A DNA stretch of 64,000 bases from an uncultured Oscillibacter sp. (GCA_910576865.1 CAJTKE010000004.1:104737-168736); one strand, 5' to 3'. Positions 1 through 9,484 are shown, numbered from the stretch's first letter. The notes: generated by a model not told the origin, from the letters alone. A program made the numbers and translations.

Positions 1-675
1 GCGGTCCCCTTCCGCACCGTCCGCTGCGGCAAGTCGGAGCACTGTCAGGCCCGGATCACCGAAATCGCCGACCACGGCGTGGAGGGCATCCGCTGCACCG
101 TCGTCACGGAGAAGGACCGCTATCCCCTGAGCATCCCCGCCCCCGGGGAGTACATGGCCTATGCCGCCGCCATCGCCGTGGCGGCGGGGGAGGCCCTGGG
201 CCTCAGCCGGGAGGAAATCGTCCGGGGAGCGGCGTCCTACGTGCCGGCGGGAAGCCGGATGCGGGTCCTCCGCCTCCGGGACCGGCGGATGCTGCTGGAC
301 GACTGCTACAACGCCAACCCCCAGTCCGTGGCGGCGGCGCTGGAGATCCTGGCCCGGACGGACTGCGACAAGCGGGTGGCCGTTCTGGGGGACATGGGGG
401 AGCTGGGGGACATCCGGAGCCGGGCCCACTTCAACATGGGGGCCCTGGCCTCCATGCTGGGCATCGACCTGGTGTTCGCCATCGGCAGCGGAGAGCTGGC
501 GGGAAAGATCGCCGACGGCGTGGCCCTCAGCGGCGGGTCCGTGCAGTACTTCCCCACGAAGGAGGAGGCCCTGCCGGAGCTCCGGCGGGAGCTGGGGCCG
601 GGAACCGTCATGCTGGTGAAGGCCTCCCACGCCATGAGGTTCGGCTGGCTGGTGGAGCGGCTGCAGGAAACGTAA
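1..675 (+). CDS. murF: UDP-N-acetylmuramoyl-tripeptide--D-Ala-D-Ala ligase, C-terminal part
   Basis: Open from the first base, so the N-terminal half, including the ATP-binding P-loop, lies outside the window. The visible 224 codons cover the end of the Mur ligase central domain and the C-terminal Rossmann-like domain. The motif DCYNANP (about bases 298-318) is the hallmark of MurF; it is followed by LGDMGELG and a late KASH motif. MurF is a cytoplasmic enzyme that adds D-Ala-D-Ala to UDP-MurNAc-tripeptide, the last soluble step of peptidoglycan precursor synthesis. The gene ends 25 bases before an ABC-F gene. The GTG at base 79 is an internal codon, not the true start. Confidence 0.93.
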   Translation, partial: AVPFRTVRCGKSEHCQARITEIADHGVEGIRCTVVTEKDRYPLSIPAPGEYMAYAAAIAVAAGEALGLSREEIVRGAASYVPAGSRMRVLRLRDRRMLLDDCYNANPQSVAAALEILARTDCDKRVAVLGDMGELGDIRSRAHFNMGALASMLGIDLVFAIGSGELAGKIADGVALSGGSVQYFPTKEEALPELRRELGPGTVMLVKASHAMRFGWLVERLQET

Positions 676-700
676 ACTGGAGAATGAACGACGGAATACT

Positions 701-2596
701 ATGATTGAGATACAGATCAACTCCCTGGTCAAGTCCTTCGAGGTGGGGCACAACGTCCTGGACGGCCTGACCTTTCAGATTGACCAGGGGGAGCGGGTGG
801 GCCTGCTGGGCCGGAACGGCGCGGGCAAAACCACCTTGTTTCGCATATTGACGGGAGAGCTGGACCACGACGAGGGACAGGTTTCCATCGCCGACCGCCA
901 CCGGCTGGGCCTGATCTCCCAGATCCCCGTGTACCCGGCGGGGTACACGGTGGAGGACGTGCTCCGCTCCGCCTTCCGGCGGCTGGAGAGTCTGGCCCGG
1001 GAGATGGAGGCCCTGGAGGGCCGCATGGCGGCGGGGGAATCGGACCCGGCGCTGCTGCGGCGCTACGGGTCCCTCAGTGAGCGGTTCGAGGTCTTCGGGG
1101 GCTATGACACCGACGTGGCCGTCAACAAAATCGCAAACGGCCTCTCCATCTCCCCGGAGCAGCGGAAGCAGCTCTTCGACAGCCTCTCCGGCGGGGAGAA
1201 GACCCGGGTGAACCTGGGGCGCCTCATCCTGGAGGACACGGACATCCTGCTGCTGGACGAGCCCACGAACCACCTGGACCTCCACGCCACGGAGTGGCTG
1301 GAGGAGTATATCCGGGGCTTCCGGGGCACCGTGCTGGCCATCTCCCACGACCGCTACTTCCTGGACCGGGTGGTGACCCGGGTCATCGAGATCGAGGACG
1401 GGAAGGCGGAGTTCTACAGCGGAAACTACAGCTTCTACGCCGTGGAGAAGGAGCGCCGCTATCAGGAGCGGCTGAAGCAGTATCAGAAGGAACAGGCCAA
1501 GATCGAGCAATTGGAAAAAGCGGCGGAGCAGCTGCGGGTCTGGGCCTTCATGGGCATGGACAAGACCTACCGCCGGGCGGTGAACATCGAGCGGCGCATC
1601 GAGCGGATGCGCACCACCGAGAGGCCCACCAAGGCGAGGAAAATGGACGCCCGCTTCTCCACCGCCGAGTTTCACGGGGACGAGATGCTGGGCATTCGGA
1701 ACGTAGCCAAGTCCTACGGGGACAAGCGCCTGTTTGAGGGCATCACCCTGAAGGTCGAAGGGGGCGAACGCATCGCCCTCATCGGGGACAACGGGACGGG
1801 GAAATCCACCCTCATCAAGATGATCATGGGGGAGCTGTACCCCGACGACGGGCGGATCAAGCTGGGCCCCCAGGCCAAACCGGCCTACCTGCCCCAGATC
1901 ATTCACTTCGACCACCCGGACTGGAATCTGGTGGAGAATATGATGGCCTCCAAGCGGGGCCTCTCCGCCCAGAGCGCCCGGAACCGGCTGGCGGCCTATG
2001 ACTTCCGGGGGGAGGACGTGTTCAAGCCCGTGTCCGTCCTCTCCGGCGGGGAGCAGAGCCGCCTGCGATTGTGCATGCTGATGGACGGGGAGATCAACCT
2101 CCTCATCCTGGACGAGCCCACGAACCACCTGGACATCGCGTCCCGGGAGTGGATCGAGGAGGCGGTGGAGGGCTATGACGGGACGCTGCTCTTCGTCAGC
2201 CACGACCGCTATTTCATCAACCGCTTCGCCACCCGGATCTGGGAGCTGGCGGATGGGACGATCACGGACTACCCCTGCGGCTTCACCCAGTACCGGCAGA
2301 TGAAGGCCCAGGAGGAGGCGGCGAAAATCGAGCCCCCGCAGCCGCGGAAGGAGAAGGCCGAGCGCCCCGCCCGGGGGAACCGGGCCCAGCAGAACGCCCG
2401 GCGGCAGCTGACCATCTGCGAGCGGGACATCGCCAGGGCGGAGGAGAACATCGCCGCCCTGGAGGCGGACATGGAGGCCGCCGCCTGCGACTATGAGAAG
2501 CTGACGGAGCTGACGGCGGCCCGGGAGGACGCCCAGGCGGACCTGGACGCCCTCTACGAGCGCTGGGAGCGGCTCAGCGAAGAGGCCGAGGCATGA
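701..2596 (+). CDS. ABC-F family ATPase (Uup/YdiF-like)
   Basis: A 631-residue protein with two ABC ATPase domains and no membrane segments, the layout of the ABC-F family, which acts on ribosomes rather than in transport. Domain 1 has Walker A GRNGAGKTT (residues 37-45), signature LSGGE (162-166) and DEPTNHLD (186-193). Domain 2 has Walker A GDNGTGKST (362-370), signature LSGGEQSR (448-455) and DEPTNHLD (471-478). A charged linker (about 245-315) separates them, and residues 560-631 form a Glu/Arg-rich coiled coil as in Uup/YdiF housekeeping members. The presence of that tail argues against a dedicated antibiotic-resistance ABC-F, but substrate or ribosomal state cannot be read from sequence. 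Its stop overlaps the next start (ATGA), so the two are translationally coupled. Confidence 0.93.
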   Translation: MIEIQINSLVKSFEVGHNVLDGLTFQIDQGERVGLLGRNGAGKTTLFRILTGELDHDEGQVSIADRHRLGLISQIPVYPAGYTVEDVLRSAFRRLESLAREMEALEGRMAAGESDPALLRRYGSLSERFEVFGGYDTDVAVNKIANGLSISPEQRKQLFDSLSGGEKTRVNLGRLILEDTDILLLDEPTNHLDLHATEWLEEYIRGFRGTVLAISHDRYFLDRVVTRVIEIEDGKAEFYSGNYSFYAVEKERRYQERLKQYQKEQAKIEQLEKAAEQLRVWAFMGMDKTYRRAVNIERRIERMRTTERPTKARKMDARFSTAEFHGDEMLGIRNVAKSYGDKRLFEGITLKVEGGERIALIGDNGTGKSTLIKMIMGELYPDDGRIKLGPQAKPAYLPQIIHFDHPDWNLVENMMASKRGLSAQSARNRLAAYDFRGEDVFKPVSVLSGGEQSRLRLCMLMDGEINLLILDEPTNHLDIASREWIEEAVEGYDGTLLFVSHDRYFINRFATRIWELADGTITDYPCGFTQYRQMKAQEEAAKIEPPQPRKEKAERPARGNRAQQNARRQLTICERDIARAEENIAALEADMEAAACDYEKLTELTAAREDAQADLDALYERWERLSEEAEA

Positions 2597-3342
2597 CGGC
2601 GAAGAGACCCTGCCGGATTGGTATGCTGGCCCTGGCCTGTGCCGGACTGGCCCTGGTGCTCATTCCCAACGGAATGCGCTTCACCGGGTATCTCCTGCTG
2701 GGCATCGCCGCAGTTTGGGAGTTTGGCCTGTTCCTTCACCACCGGGCGGGCAGGTCCCGGGCCTGTAAAATCTGTGAACGGGTTTTTCTCGCGGGCCTGA
2801 CCCTGGGCATTGCGGCCCTGGTGAGCATCGAGGCCGCTGTCGTCTTCCGGGGAGAGGCGGACAACTCCGCCATCCCTGTGGACGCGGTGATCGTCCTGGG
2901 GGCCGGGGTCAACGGCGAGACGCCCTCGGCGGCCCTTTGGAGTCGGATTCGGGCGGCGGAGGCCTATCTTCAGAAGCACCCGGACGTCCCCGTGGTCCTC
3001 TCCGGCGGACAGGGGCCGGGAGAGCGGATCACCGAGGCGGAGGCCATGCGCCGCTGCCTGGAGGACACGGGGGCGGAGCTCCTGCTGGAGGAGCGGTCCA
3101 CCAGCACGGCGGAGAACTTCCGGTACTCCAAGGCCCTGCTGGAGGAGTACGGCCTGGACACGGAGACGGCCACCGTCGCCGTGGTGACCAATGACTTCCA
3201 CTGCTTCCGGGCCCACATGATCGCCCAAAAGCAGGGGCTGCGCATCGTCGATGTTCCGGCGGAGCTGCCCTGGTGGTGGCTCACCGCCAACTACTATTTG
3301 AGAGAGGCTTTCGCCGTGGTGAAGACGGCCCTCTTTGACTGA
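2593..3342 (+). CDS. YdcF/SanA-like DUF218 membrane protein
   Basis: 249 residues. The first ~85 residues contain three hydrophobic helices, followed by a DUF218 domain beginning VDAVIVLGAGVNGETPS. The family motif LGAG, a conserved SGGQG, and the later ENFRYS and TNDFH motifs are all visible. YdcF/SanA proteins are implicated in envelope barrier function and ElyC-type control of lipid-carrier use, but no reaction is firmly assigned. The ATG overlaps the stop of the ABC-F gene by four bases. The position downstream of murF is compatible with an envelope role, which is inference. Confidence 0.85.
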   Translation: MTAKRPCRIGMLALACAGLALVLIPNGMRFTGYLLLGIAAVWEFGLFLHHRAGRSRACKICERVFLAGLTLGIAALVSIEAAVVFRGEADNSAIPVDAVIVLGAGVNGETPSAALWSRIRAAEAYLQKHPDVPVVLSGGQGPGERITEAEAMRRCLEDTGAELLLEERSTSTAENFRYSKALLEEYGLDTETATVAVVTNDFHCFRAHMIAQKQGLRIVDVPAELPWWWLTANYYLREAFAVVKTALFD

Positions 3343-3367
3343 TGGAATCAAAGGAGATGAACGCCAA

Positions 3368-3865
3368 GTGGCATGGAACAACGTGCTGTGCGTGTACTAC
3401 TCCCGGACGGGGAACACGCGGACGGCCATGGAGGAGATCGCCAAGGCCCTGGGGGCCGAGCTTGCGGAGCTCCAGGACAACGTGGACCGAAGCGGCTGGG
3501 GCGGCTGGCTCCGCTGCGGCCTGGACGCCATGCGCCGGACCGTGCCGGCTGTTCAGTGCTCCGCCCGGTTTCCCCTGACGGATTACCGGCTGGTGATCGT
3601 GGGGTCCCCGGTGTGGGCGGGGCGGTGCAGCTCCGTGGTGCGGAGTTTTTTGAAGGAAAACGGGAAGCATATCCGCAACGCCTCCTATGTGCTGACCCGG
3701 GGCTCGGAGGACAAGAACGAGGAGATCTTCGAGCAGATGGACGCCTACGTCCCCTGCGGCCACCGGACGGCGGTGTCCCTGCGGAGCGGCTCCGTGGGTT
3801 ACGCCTTCTGGCAGGAGGAGTTTCTCCGCCAGACCCAGGAATTCCTGCAGACCACCGGCCGGTGA
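3368..3865 (+). CDS. flavodoxin-like protein
   Basis: About 165 residues starting with a hydrophobic beta strand and the FMN phosphate loop YYSRTGNTR, typical of clostridial flavodoxins. A second FMN-contact loop, GSPVWAG, follows near the middle. It should carry electrons or act as a quinone/flavin reductase in the cytoplasm. I choose the GTG at 3368 because AAGGAG (3351-3356) lies 11 bases upstream. An upstream in-frame TTG at 3335 would overlap the YdcF gene and lacks a Shine-Dalgarno site. No redox partner gene is adjacent. Confidence 0.85.
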   Translation: MAWNNVLCVYYSRTGNTRTAMEEIAKALGAELAELQDNVDRSGWGGWLRCGLDAMRRTVPAVQCSARFPLTDYRLVIVGSPVWAGRCSSVVRSFLKENGKHIRNASYVLTRGSEDKNEEIFEQMDAYVPCGHRTAVSLRSGSVGYAFWQEEFLRQTQEFLQTTGR

Positions 3866-3881
3866 GCGCGGGAGTGGTTCA

Positions 3882-4943
3882 ATGCGGGAGAGATTGAAAG
3901 CGCTGGCCCTCCGCCGGGAGGACCTGGAGGCCCGGCTGTCGGACCCCGCCGTCTACGGCGACGGGAGGAAGCTGGCGGCGATTCAGCGGGAGCTGAAGGA
4001 GCTGGCGCCGGTGGTGGAGGCCTCCCGGGCCCTGGAGGCGGCGGAGCGCCGCCGGGAGGAGGCGGAGGCCCTTCTCCACGACCCGGAGCTGAGGGACCTG
4101 GCCCAGGAGGAGCTGTCTCAGGCCAGGGCGGAGGCGGAACAGCTCCGGGAGGAGCTGAAGCGCCTGCTCCTCCCCCGGGACCCCAACGACGGGCGGAACG
4201 CCATATTGGAAATCCGCGCCGGCGTGGGCGGCGAGGAGGCGGCCCTCTTCGCCGGGGAGCTCCTCAGGATGTACACCATGTACGCCCAGCGCCGGGGCTG
4301 GCGGGCGGAGGTCCTCAGCCTGAGCGGGACGGAGCTGGGGGGCGTGAAGGAGTGCGGCGTGCTGATCGAGGGGGAGGACGTGTTCTCCCGCCTGAAATTC
4401 GAGAGCGGCGTCCACCAGGTCAAGCGGGTGCCGGAGACAGAGTCCAGCGGCCGCATCCAGACCAGCACCGCCACCGTGGCGGTCCTCCCCGAGGCGGAGG
4501 AGGTGGACGTGGCCATCGACCCGAAGGATTTGCAGATCGACGCCTACCGCTCCTCCGGCGCGGGGGGACAGCACGTCAACAAGACGGAGTCCGCCATCCG
4601 GATCACCCACCTGCCCACGGGGACGGTGGTGACCTGCCAGGACGAGCGGAGCCAGTATAAAAACAAGGACAAGGCCATGCGGGTTCTCCGCTCCCGGCTC
4701 TATCAGCGGGAGCGGGAGAGGCGGGACGCCGCCGCCGCCTCAGAGCGGAGAAGCCAGGTGGGCGGCGGATGGCGCAGCGAGAAGATACGGACCTACCGCT
4801 TCCTCCAGAGCCAGGTGGTGGAGCACCGGATCGGGCTGACGGTCCACCGGCTGGACGCCGTTTTGAACGGCGATCTGGACGAGATCATCGACGCCCTGGC
4901 CGCGGCGGACCGGGCCGAGCGGCTGAAAAACGGAGAAGGTTGA
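3882..4943 (+). CDS. prfA: peptide chain release factor 1
   Basis: 353 residues, full length for RF1. It carries the catalytic GGQ (residues 228-230, context SSGAGGQHVNK) that triggers peptidyl-tRNA hydrolysis. The codon-recognition tripeptide is PET (184-186, context KRVPETES), the form seen in many Firmicutes in place of PAT/PVT, so it should read UAA and UAG. The N-terminal ~95 residues are helical and charged, as expected for domain 1. The usual partner prmC is not next to it. Instead it is followed by the TsaC-CoaE fusion gene, 44 bases downstream. Confidence 0.97.
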   Translation: MRERLKALALRREDLEARLSDPAVYGDGRKLAAIQRELKELAPVVEASRALEAAERRREEAEALLHDPELRDLAQEELSQARAEAEQLREELKRLLLPRDPNDGRNAILEIRAGVGGEEAALFAGELLRMYTMYAQRRGWRAEVLSLSGTELGGVKECGVLIEGEDVFSRLKFESGVHQVKRVPETESSGRIQTSTATVAVLPEAEEVDVAIDPKDLQIDAYRSSGAGGQHVNKTESAIRITHLPTGTVVTCQDERSQYKNKDKAMRVLRSRLYQRERERRDAAAASERRSQVGGGWRSEKIRTYRFLQSQVVEHRIGLTVHRLDAVLNGDLDEIIDALAAADRAERLKNGEG

Positions 4944-4987
4944 ATTTGGCGGGGGGACCCGCCTGGAAAAAGATAGAGGCGAGGCAT

Positions 4988-6649
4988 ATGCAGACGATTT
5001 ATTACGATTTGCGGGACACCAAGGGACAGCAGAAGGAGATTGAGGACAAGATTTCCGCCGCCGCCAAGATCCTCCGGGAGGGGGGGCTGGTGGGCATCCC
5101 CACGGAGACGGTGTACGGCCTGGGAGCTGACGGGACCAACCCCGCCGCCGTCCGGCGCATTTTCGAGGTGAAGGGCCGTCCCCAGGACAACCCCTTGATC
5201 CTCCACGTCACCGGGGCCCAGTGGCTGCCCCGGTACTGCGCGCAGATTCCCCCGGTGGCCTACACCCTGGCCCGGAAGTTCTGGCCCGGGCCCCTGACCA
5301 TGATTCTGAAGCGCCAGCCCGCGGTCCCCGACGAGACCACGGCGGGCCTGGACACCGTGGGTGTCCGCTGCCCCAACCACCCCGTCACCCTGGCCATCAT
5401 CCGGGAGGCGGGAATGGCCATCGCCGCCCCCAGCGCCAACACCTCCGGCCGGCCCAGCTGCACCTCGGCCCAGGACGTGATGGAGGACGTGGGGGGCCGG
5501 ATCGACATGGTGATCGACGGGGGGCCCTGCGCCGTGGGCGTGGAGTCCACCGTGCTGGACCTGACCCGGGAGCCCCCCCGGCTCCTCCGCCCTGGCGGAC
5601 TGCCGGTGGAGGACATCGAGCGGCTGATCGGCCACATCGACGTGGACCGGGCGGTCAGCGCCTCCCTCCGGCCGGAGGAGCGCCCCGGCGCCCCGGGCAT
5701 GAAGTACCGCCACTACGCCCCCAAGGCCCCGGTGACGGTGGTCACCGGCTCCCCCATGAACTCAGCCCGGAAGATCGCGGAGCGGGCGGGCCCCGGCGCG
5801 GGGATCATCTGCTTCGACGAGTACGCCCACCTCTTCACCCAGCAGGTGGTCCGCTCCCTGGGCCCCAGCAGCGACAAGTTCACCCAGGCCCAGCGGGTCT
5901 TCGAGGCTCTGCGGAGCTTCGACTCCACGGAGGTGGAGGAGATTTTCGCCCAGTGCCCGGACAACCGGGGGCTCGGCCTTGCCATCGGCAACCGGCTGAA
6001 GAAGGCGGCGGGCTTCCACGTCATCAACGCCGACAGCCAGCGGATCATCCTGGGGGTCACCGGCGGCACCGGCGCGGGGAAGAGCAGCGCCCTCCGGGCC
6101 GTCCAGGACCTGGGCGGCACCGTCATCGACTGCGACCTGGTCTACCACCGGGTGCTGGCGGAGGACGACGCCTTCAAGAACGCCATCAACGAGAAATTCC
6201 CCGGAGTCTTCAGCGCCGAGGGCCAGCTGAACCGGAAGAAGCTGGGGCAGGAGGTCTTCGCCAAGCGGGACCGGCTGGACCAGCTCAACGCCATCGTGTA
6301 CCGCTTCCTGGTCCCGGTGCTGGAGCAGGTGGTGGCCTCCGTGGACGGCCTGTGCGTCCTGGACGCCATCAACCTCTTTGAGAGCGGCCTGGACCGGCTC
6401 TGCGACCGGACCATCGCCGTGACGGCCCCCACGGAGCTGCGGGTGAAGCGCATCATGGCCCGGGACCACATCACGGAGCAGTACGCCCGCCTGCGGGTCA
6501 ACGCCCAGAAGCAGGACGAGTACTACCGGGGCAAGTGCGACTGCGAGCTGAACAACGCCAGCGACTCCCCGGAGGAGTTCCGCCGGGACGCCTACCTGTT
6601 CTTCGAGCGTCTGGTGGAGGCCATCCAGGAGGAGAAGCGGCACGGTTAA
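4988..6649 (+). CDS. fused threonylcarbamoyl-AMP synthase (TsaC/Sua5) and dephospho-CoA kinase (CoaE)
   Basis: One continuous 553-residue reading frame holds two enzymes. Residues 15-205 are a YrdC/Sua5 domain (IPTETVYGLG at 37-46, KGRPQDNPL at 62-70, APSANTSG at 147-154), which makes threonylcarbamoyl-AMP for tRNA t6A37. The Sua5-type linker PGMKYRHYAP (236-245) and C-terminal Sua5 domain continue to about 345. Residues 353-553 are a dephospho-CoA kinase with P-loop GGTGAGKS (359-366), which catalyses the last step of CoA synthesis. I take the ATG at 4988 because the frame upstream is an out-of-frame shadow of prfA and the Sua5 sequence starts here. The two enzymes belong to unrelated pathways, so the fusion is unusual; no internal stop or frameshift is seen. 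Confidence 0.9.
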   Translation: MQTIYYDLRDTKGQQKEIEDKISAAAKILREGGLVGIPTETVYGLGADGTNPAAVRRIFEVKGRPQDNPLILHVTGAQWLPRYCAQIPPVAYTLARKFWPGPLTMILKRQPAVPDETTAGLDTVGVRCPNHPVTLAIIREAGMAIAAPSANTSGRPSCTSAQDVMEDVGGRIDMVIDGGPCAVGVESTVLDLTREPPRLLRPGGLPVEDIERLIGHIDVDRAVSASLRPEERPGAPGMKYRHYAPKAPVTVVTGSPMNSARKIAERAGPGAGIICFDEYAHLFTQQVVRSLGPSSDKFTQAQRVFEALRSFDSTEVEEIFAQCPDNRGLGLAIGNRLKKAAGFHVINADSQRIILGVTGGTGAGKSSALRAVQDLGGTVIDCDLVYHRVLAEDDAFKNAINEKFPGVFSAEGQLNRKKLGQEVFAKRDRLDQLNAIVYRFLVPVLEQVVASVDGLCVLDAINLFESGLDRLCDRTIAVTAPTELRVKRIMARDHITEQYARLRVNAQKQDEYYRGKCDCELNNASDSPEEFRRDAYLFFERLVEAIQEEKRHG

Positions 6650-6668
6650 TATCAGGAGGTAACATCTT

Positions 6669-8075
6669 ATGGACAAAAACGAGTACAAGGAGCTGAAAAA
6701 ACAGCTCCTCTCCACGAAAAAGAACGGCTATGACAGCCTGTCCCAGGCCGACAGGGGGGCCATGGAGGACTACTGCGCCGGATACAGGCGCTTCCTGGAC
6801 GCGGGCAGGACGGAGCGACTCTGCGCCGCCGAGGCCGTCCGCATGGCGGAGGAGCGGGGCTACCGGCCCTACGCGCCGGGCATGGACGTGAAGCCCGGGG
6901 ACAAGCTCTATCACTGCAACCGGGGCAAGGCCGTCATGCTGGCCCACATCGGGCGGAAGCCCCTCTCGGAGGGCATCCAGCTGGCGGCGGCCCACATCGA
7001 CTCCCCCCGGCTGGACCTGAAGCCCAACCCCCTCTATGAGGACAGCGAGCTGGCCTATTTCAAGACCCACTACTACGGCGGCATCCGGAAGTACCAGTGG
7101 GTGACCATGCCCCTGGCCCTCCACGGCGTGGTGATTTTGAAGGACGGGACCCGTGTCACCGTCCGCATCGGCGAGGAGGAGGGGGAGCCCCGGCTGGTCA
7201 TCACGGACCTGCTGCCCCACCTGGGCCAGGAGCAGGGCAAGAAGCCCCTGGCCACGGCCATTCCCGGCGAGACGCTGAACCTCCTGGTGGGAAGCCGCCC
7301 CATCGGCGGCGAGGAGGAGTCCGGCCGGGTGAAGCTGGCGGTGATGAAGCTGCTGAACGAGAAGTACGGCATCGTGGAGGACGACCTCAGCTCCGCCGAG
7401 CTGGAGGCGGTCCCGGCCATCAAGGCCTGTGACATCGGCCTGGACCGGTCCATGATCGGGGCCTATGGCCACGACGACCGGGTCTGCGCCTACGCCGCCC
7501 TGAAGGCCCTGCTGGACCTGGAGGAGACGCCGGTGAAGACCGCCGTGTGCATCCTGGCGGACAAGGAGGAGATCGGCTCCGACGGCGTGACGGGCATGCA
7601 GTCCGCCGCCTTCGACACTTTCATCGAGGACCTGTGCGCCGCCCAGGGCACGGCCCTCCGGAGCTGCTTCGCCAGGTCCTTCTGCCTCAGCGCCGACGTG
7701 ACGGCGGCCTATGACCCCAACTACCCCGACGTGTTCGAGAAGCGGAACGAGTCCCAGCTGAACCATGGCATCGGCCTGTGCAAGTACACCGGGGCCCGGG
7801 GCAAGTCCGGGGCCTCCGACGCGGACGCGGAGACGGTGGCCTATGTCCGGCGGCTCTTCGACGAGGCGGGGGTCATCTGGCAGATCTCGGAGCTGGGCAA
7901 GGTGGACGCCGGCGGCGGCGGAACCGTGGCCATGTATATGGCCAACCGGAACATCACCACCCTGGACGCCGGGGTTCCGGTGCTGAGCATGCACGCCCCC
8001 TTCGAGACGGTGGGCAAGCTGGACTGCTACGAGACCTATAAGGGCATGAAGGCGGTCTTCCAGGCCAGGGCCTGA
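6669..8075 (+). CDS. M18 family aminopeptidase
   Basis: 468 residues, the usual M18 length. Metal and catalytic motifs appear in order: AAHIDSPRLDLK (zinc His and adjacent Asp), GHDDRV (bridging Asp), DKEEIGSDG (catalytic and zinc Glu), a later Asp in SADVTAAYDP, and the final His in SMHAPFETVG. It is a cytoplasmic metalloaminopeptidase of the aspartyl-aminopeptidase/ApeA type; the preferred N-terminal residue cannot be stated. The start is preceded by an excellent AGGAGGTAAC site 19 bases after the fusion gene. It ends in front of a bidirectional terminator. Confidence 0.93.
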   Translation: MDKNEYKELKKQLLSTKKNGYDSLSQADRGAMEDYCAGYRRFLDAGRTERLCAAEAVRMAEERGYRPYAPGMDVKPGDKLYHCNRGKAVMLAHIGRKPLSEGIQLAAAHIDSPRLDLKPNPLYEDSELAYFKTHYYGGIRKYQWVTMPLALHGVVILKDGTRVTVRIGEEEGEPRLVITDLLPHLGQEQGKKPLATAIPGETLNLLVGSRPIGGEEESGRVKLAVMKLLNEKYGIVEDDLSSAELEAVPAIKACDIGLDRSMIGAYGHDDRVCAYAALKALLDLEETPVKTAVCILADKEEIGSDGVTGMQSAAFDTFIEDLCAAQGTALRSCFARSFCLSADVTAAYDPNYPDVFEKRNESQLNHGIGLCKYTGARGKSGASDADAETVAYVRRLFDEAGVIWQISELGKVDAGGGGTVAMYMANRNITTLDAGVPVLSMHAPFETVGKLDCYETYKGMKAVFQARA

Positions 8076-8093
8076 GAAGAAAAACACAGGAAA

Positions 8094-8125
8094 AAACGGG
8101 CTGTGCCATGCGGCACAGCCCGTTT
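8094..8125. terminator. bidirectional intrinsic terminator
   Basis: Stem GGCTGTGCC / GGCACAGCC with an ATGC loop, flanked by AAAC/GTTT. Read on the minus strand it is followed by TTTTTTCC, so it is strongest for the convergent SLH gene. It can also end the M18 transcript. Confidence 0.8.
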
Positions 8126-8153
8126 CGGTCTGTCTTGCGGGATTCTCCGGCGC

Positions 8154-9293
8154 TTACCGGCTGGTGCTGACATGGCAGGAGGGCGTGTAGCCGTTCAGCA
8201 TGTCAAAGGTGAAACAGCTGCCCGGGGAGAAGGTGACCCGGCGGACCAGGGACCCGCCGATCCGGTCGTCCCCGCTCCAGTCCTGGTGGACGGAGAGGAA
8301 GCCGTCCCGGCCACTGGTGTCCACAAAGCGGAGGCTGTTGTGGTCGTCCTCCCAGGGGATCATGTCGGCGAAGGCCTCGTCCCAGCGCTGGAAGATGAAG
8401 AGATAGCTGGTGTCGCGCTTCTCCGGGTTGTCGAACCGGACGAGGTAGGTGCAGGCCTGATACAGGGGGAAGGGGATGTCGATGGTGAACACCGCCTCAT
8501 AGGGGGAGTAGACGTCCACGGTGACCTCCGCGTCGTAGATGCCCTCCGTGGTGAACTCGCTGCCGTCCAGGCCCAGGGAGCGGGCCTCCCCCGTTCCGGT
8601 GTAGGTCTGCAGGGGCCGGGGCGCCTCGGCCTCCGGCTCCGGGGAGGAGGGGACCAAGTCCTCGGGGATGTGGACCACCTTCTCTCCGGGGGCCGCCTCG
8701 TTGACGCAGCGGTAGAGGAAGGTGACGATCTGCCCCCGGGTGCAGGGCTCGCCGGGGGAGAAGGTGTCTTCGGAGGTGCCGGAGGTGATGCCGTTCTCCA
8801 CGGCCCAGGCCACCGCCGGGGCGTAGTCCGCGTCGGGGCTCACGTCGGTGAAGGCGGCGGGGGCGCCGGCCTCCGGGGACCCGGACCAGCGCCAGAGGAA
8901 CAGCACGGCCTGCGCGCGGTCACAGGCCTCGCCGGGGGAGAAGCTGGCCCCGCCCGGGTTTTCCGGAACGGTGATGCCGGCCCCGCAGGCCCAGAGGATG
9001 GCCTTGTAGATGTCCTGGTTCAGCGCGCCGGGGAACACGTCGCCGTAGGGGCTGTCCGTCCGCTCCGGCTCCGGGGACCCGGCGGCCCGCCAGAGGAAGG
9101 TGATGATCTGCCCCCGGGTGCAGAGGCTGTCGGGGGAGAAGGTGGACTCGGAGGTCCCGGTGGTGATGCCCCGCTCCACGGCCCAGGCGATGGGCGCGGC
9201 ATAGTACAGCCCCCCGTCCACGTCGGAGAAGGCGGCGGCGCCGCCGGTCAGCAGGGCCAGGGCCAGGAGAAGAGCGGTCAGCGTCTTTTTCAT
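8154..9293 (-). CDS. S-layer homology (SLH) domain exported protein
   Basis: 379 residues. A signal peptide (KK, hydrophobic core, cleavage near residue 20) is followed by three SLH repeats, recognisable by FSDVDGGLYYAAPIAWAVERGIT and related cores with G-T-S-x-x-T-F-S-P and TRGQIITFLWR. They cover roughly residues 20-65, 80-125 and 140-190. SLH repeats tether proteins to pyruvylated cell-wall polymers. A Pro/Glu linker near 200-215 leads to a C-terminal ~160-residue beta-rich domain I do not recognise. It stands alone between two convergent/divergent neighbours. It could be a small S-layer-associated structural or binding protein. Confidence 0.88.
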   Translation of the reverse strand: MKKTLTALLLALALLTGGAAAFSDVDGGLYYAAPIAWAVERGITTGTSESTFSPDSLCTRGQIITFLWRAAGSPEPERTDSPYGDVFPGALNQDIYKAILWACGAGITVPENPGGASFSPGEACDRAQAVLFLWRWSGSPEAGAPAAFTDVSPDADYAPAVAWAVENGITSGTSEDTFSPGEPCTRGQIVTFLYRCVNEAAPGEKVVHIPEDLVPSSPEPEAEAPRPLQTYTGTGEARSLGLDGSEFTTEGIYDAEVTVDVYSPYEAVFTIDIPFPLYQACTYLVRFDNPEKRDTSYLFIFQRWDEAFADMIPWEDDHNSLRFVDTSGRDGFLSVHQDWSGDDRIGGSLVRRVTFSPGSCFTFDMLNGYTPSCHVSTSR

Positions 9294-9345
9294 ATGCGCG
9301 CACCTCGTTTCGTCTCAGAATTGGCGGCTTTGGCAAGCCACCCCT

Positions 9346-9374
9346 ATTGTAAGGGATTTTCCCCCCGCTTGCAA
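9346..9374 (-). promoter_or_regulatory. sigma-A type promoter of the SLH gene
   Basis: On the minus strand, TTGCAA (9369-9374), a 17-base spacer, then TACAAT (9346-9351), about 55 bases before the SLH start codon. Confidence 0.7.
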
Positions 9375-9484
9375 GCCCCCGGAGGGAGAAAACCGGGATT
9401 CCCACATTACAACTTTGTTACAAAGGGCGGACCCCGCCGGGCCCCGGCCGCATAGGATGGATTATGGAAAGGAGGAGCGCCCTT

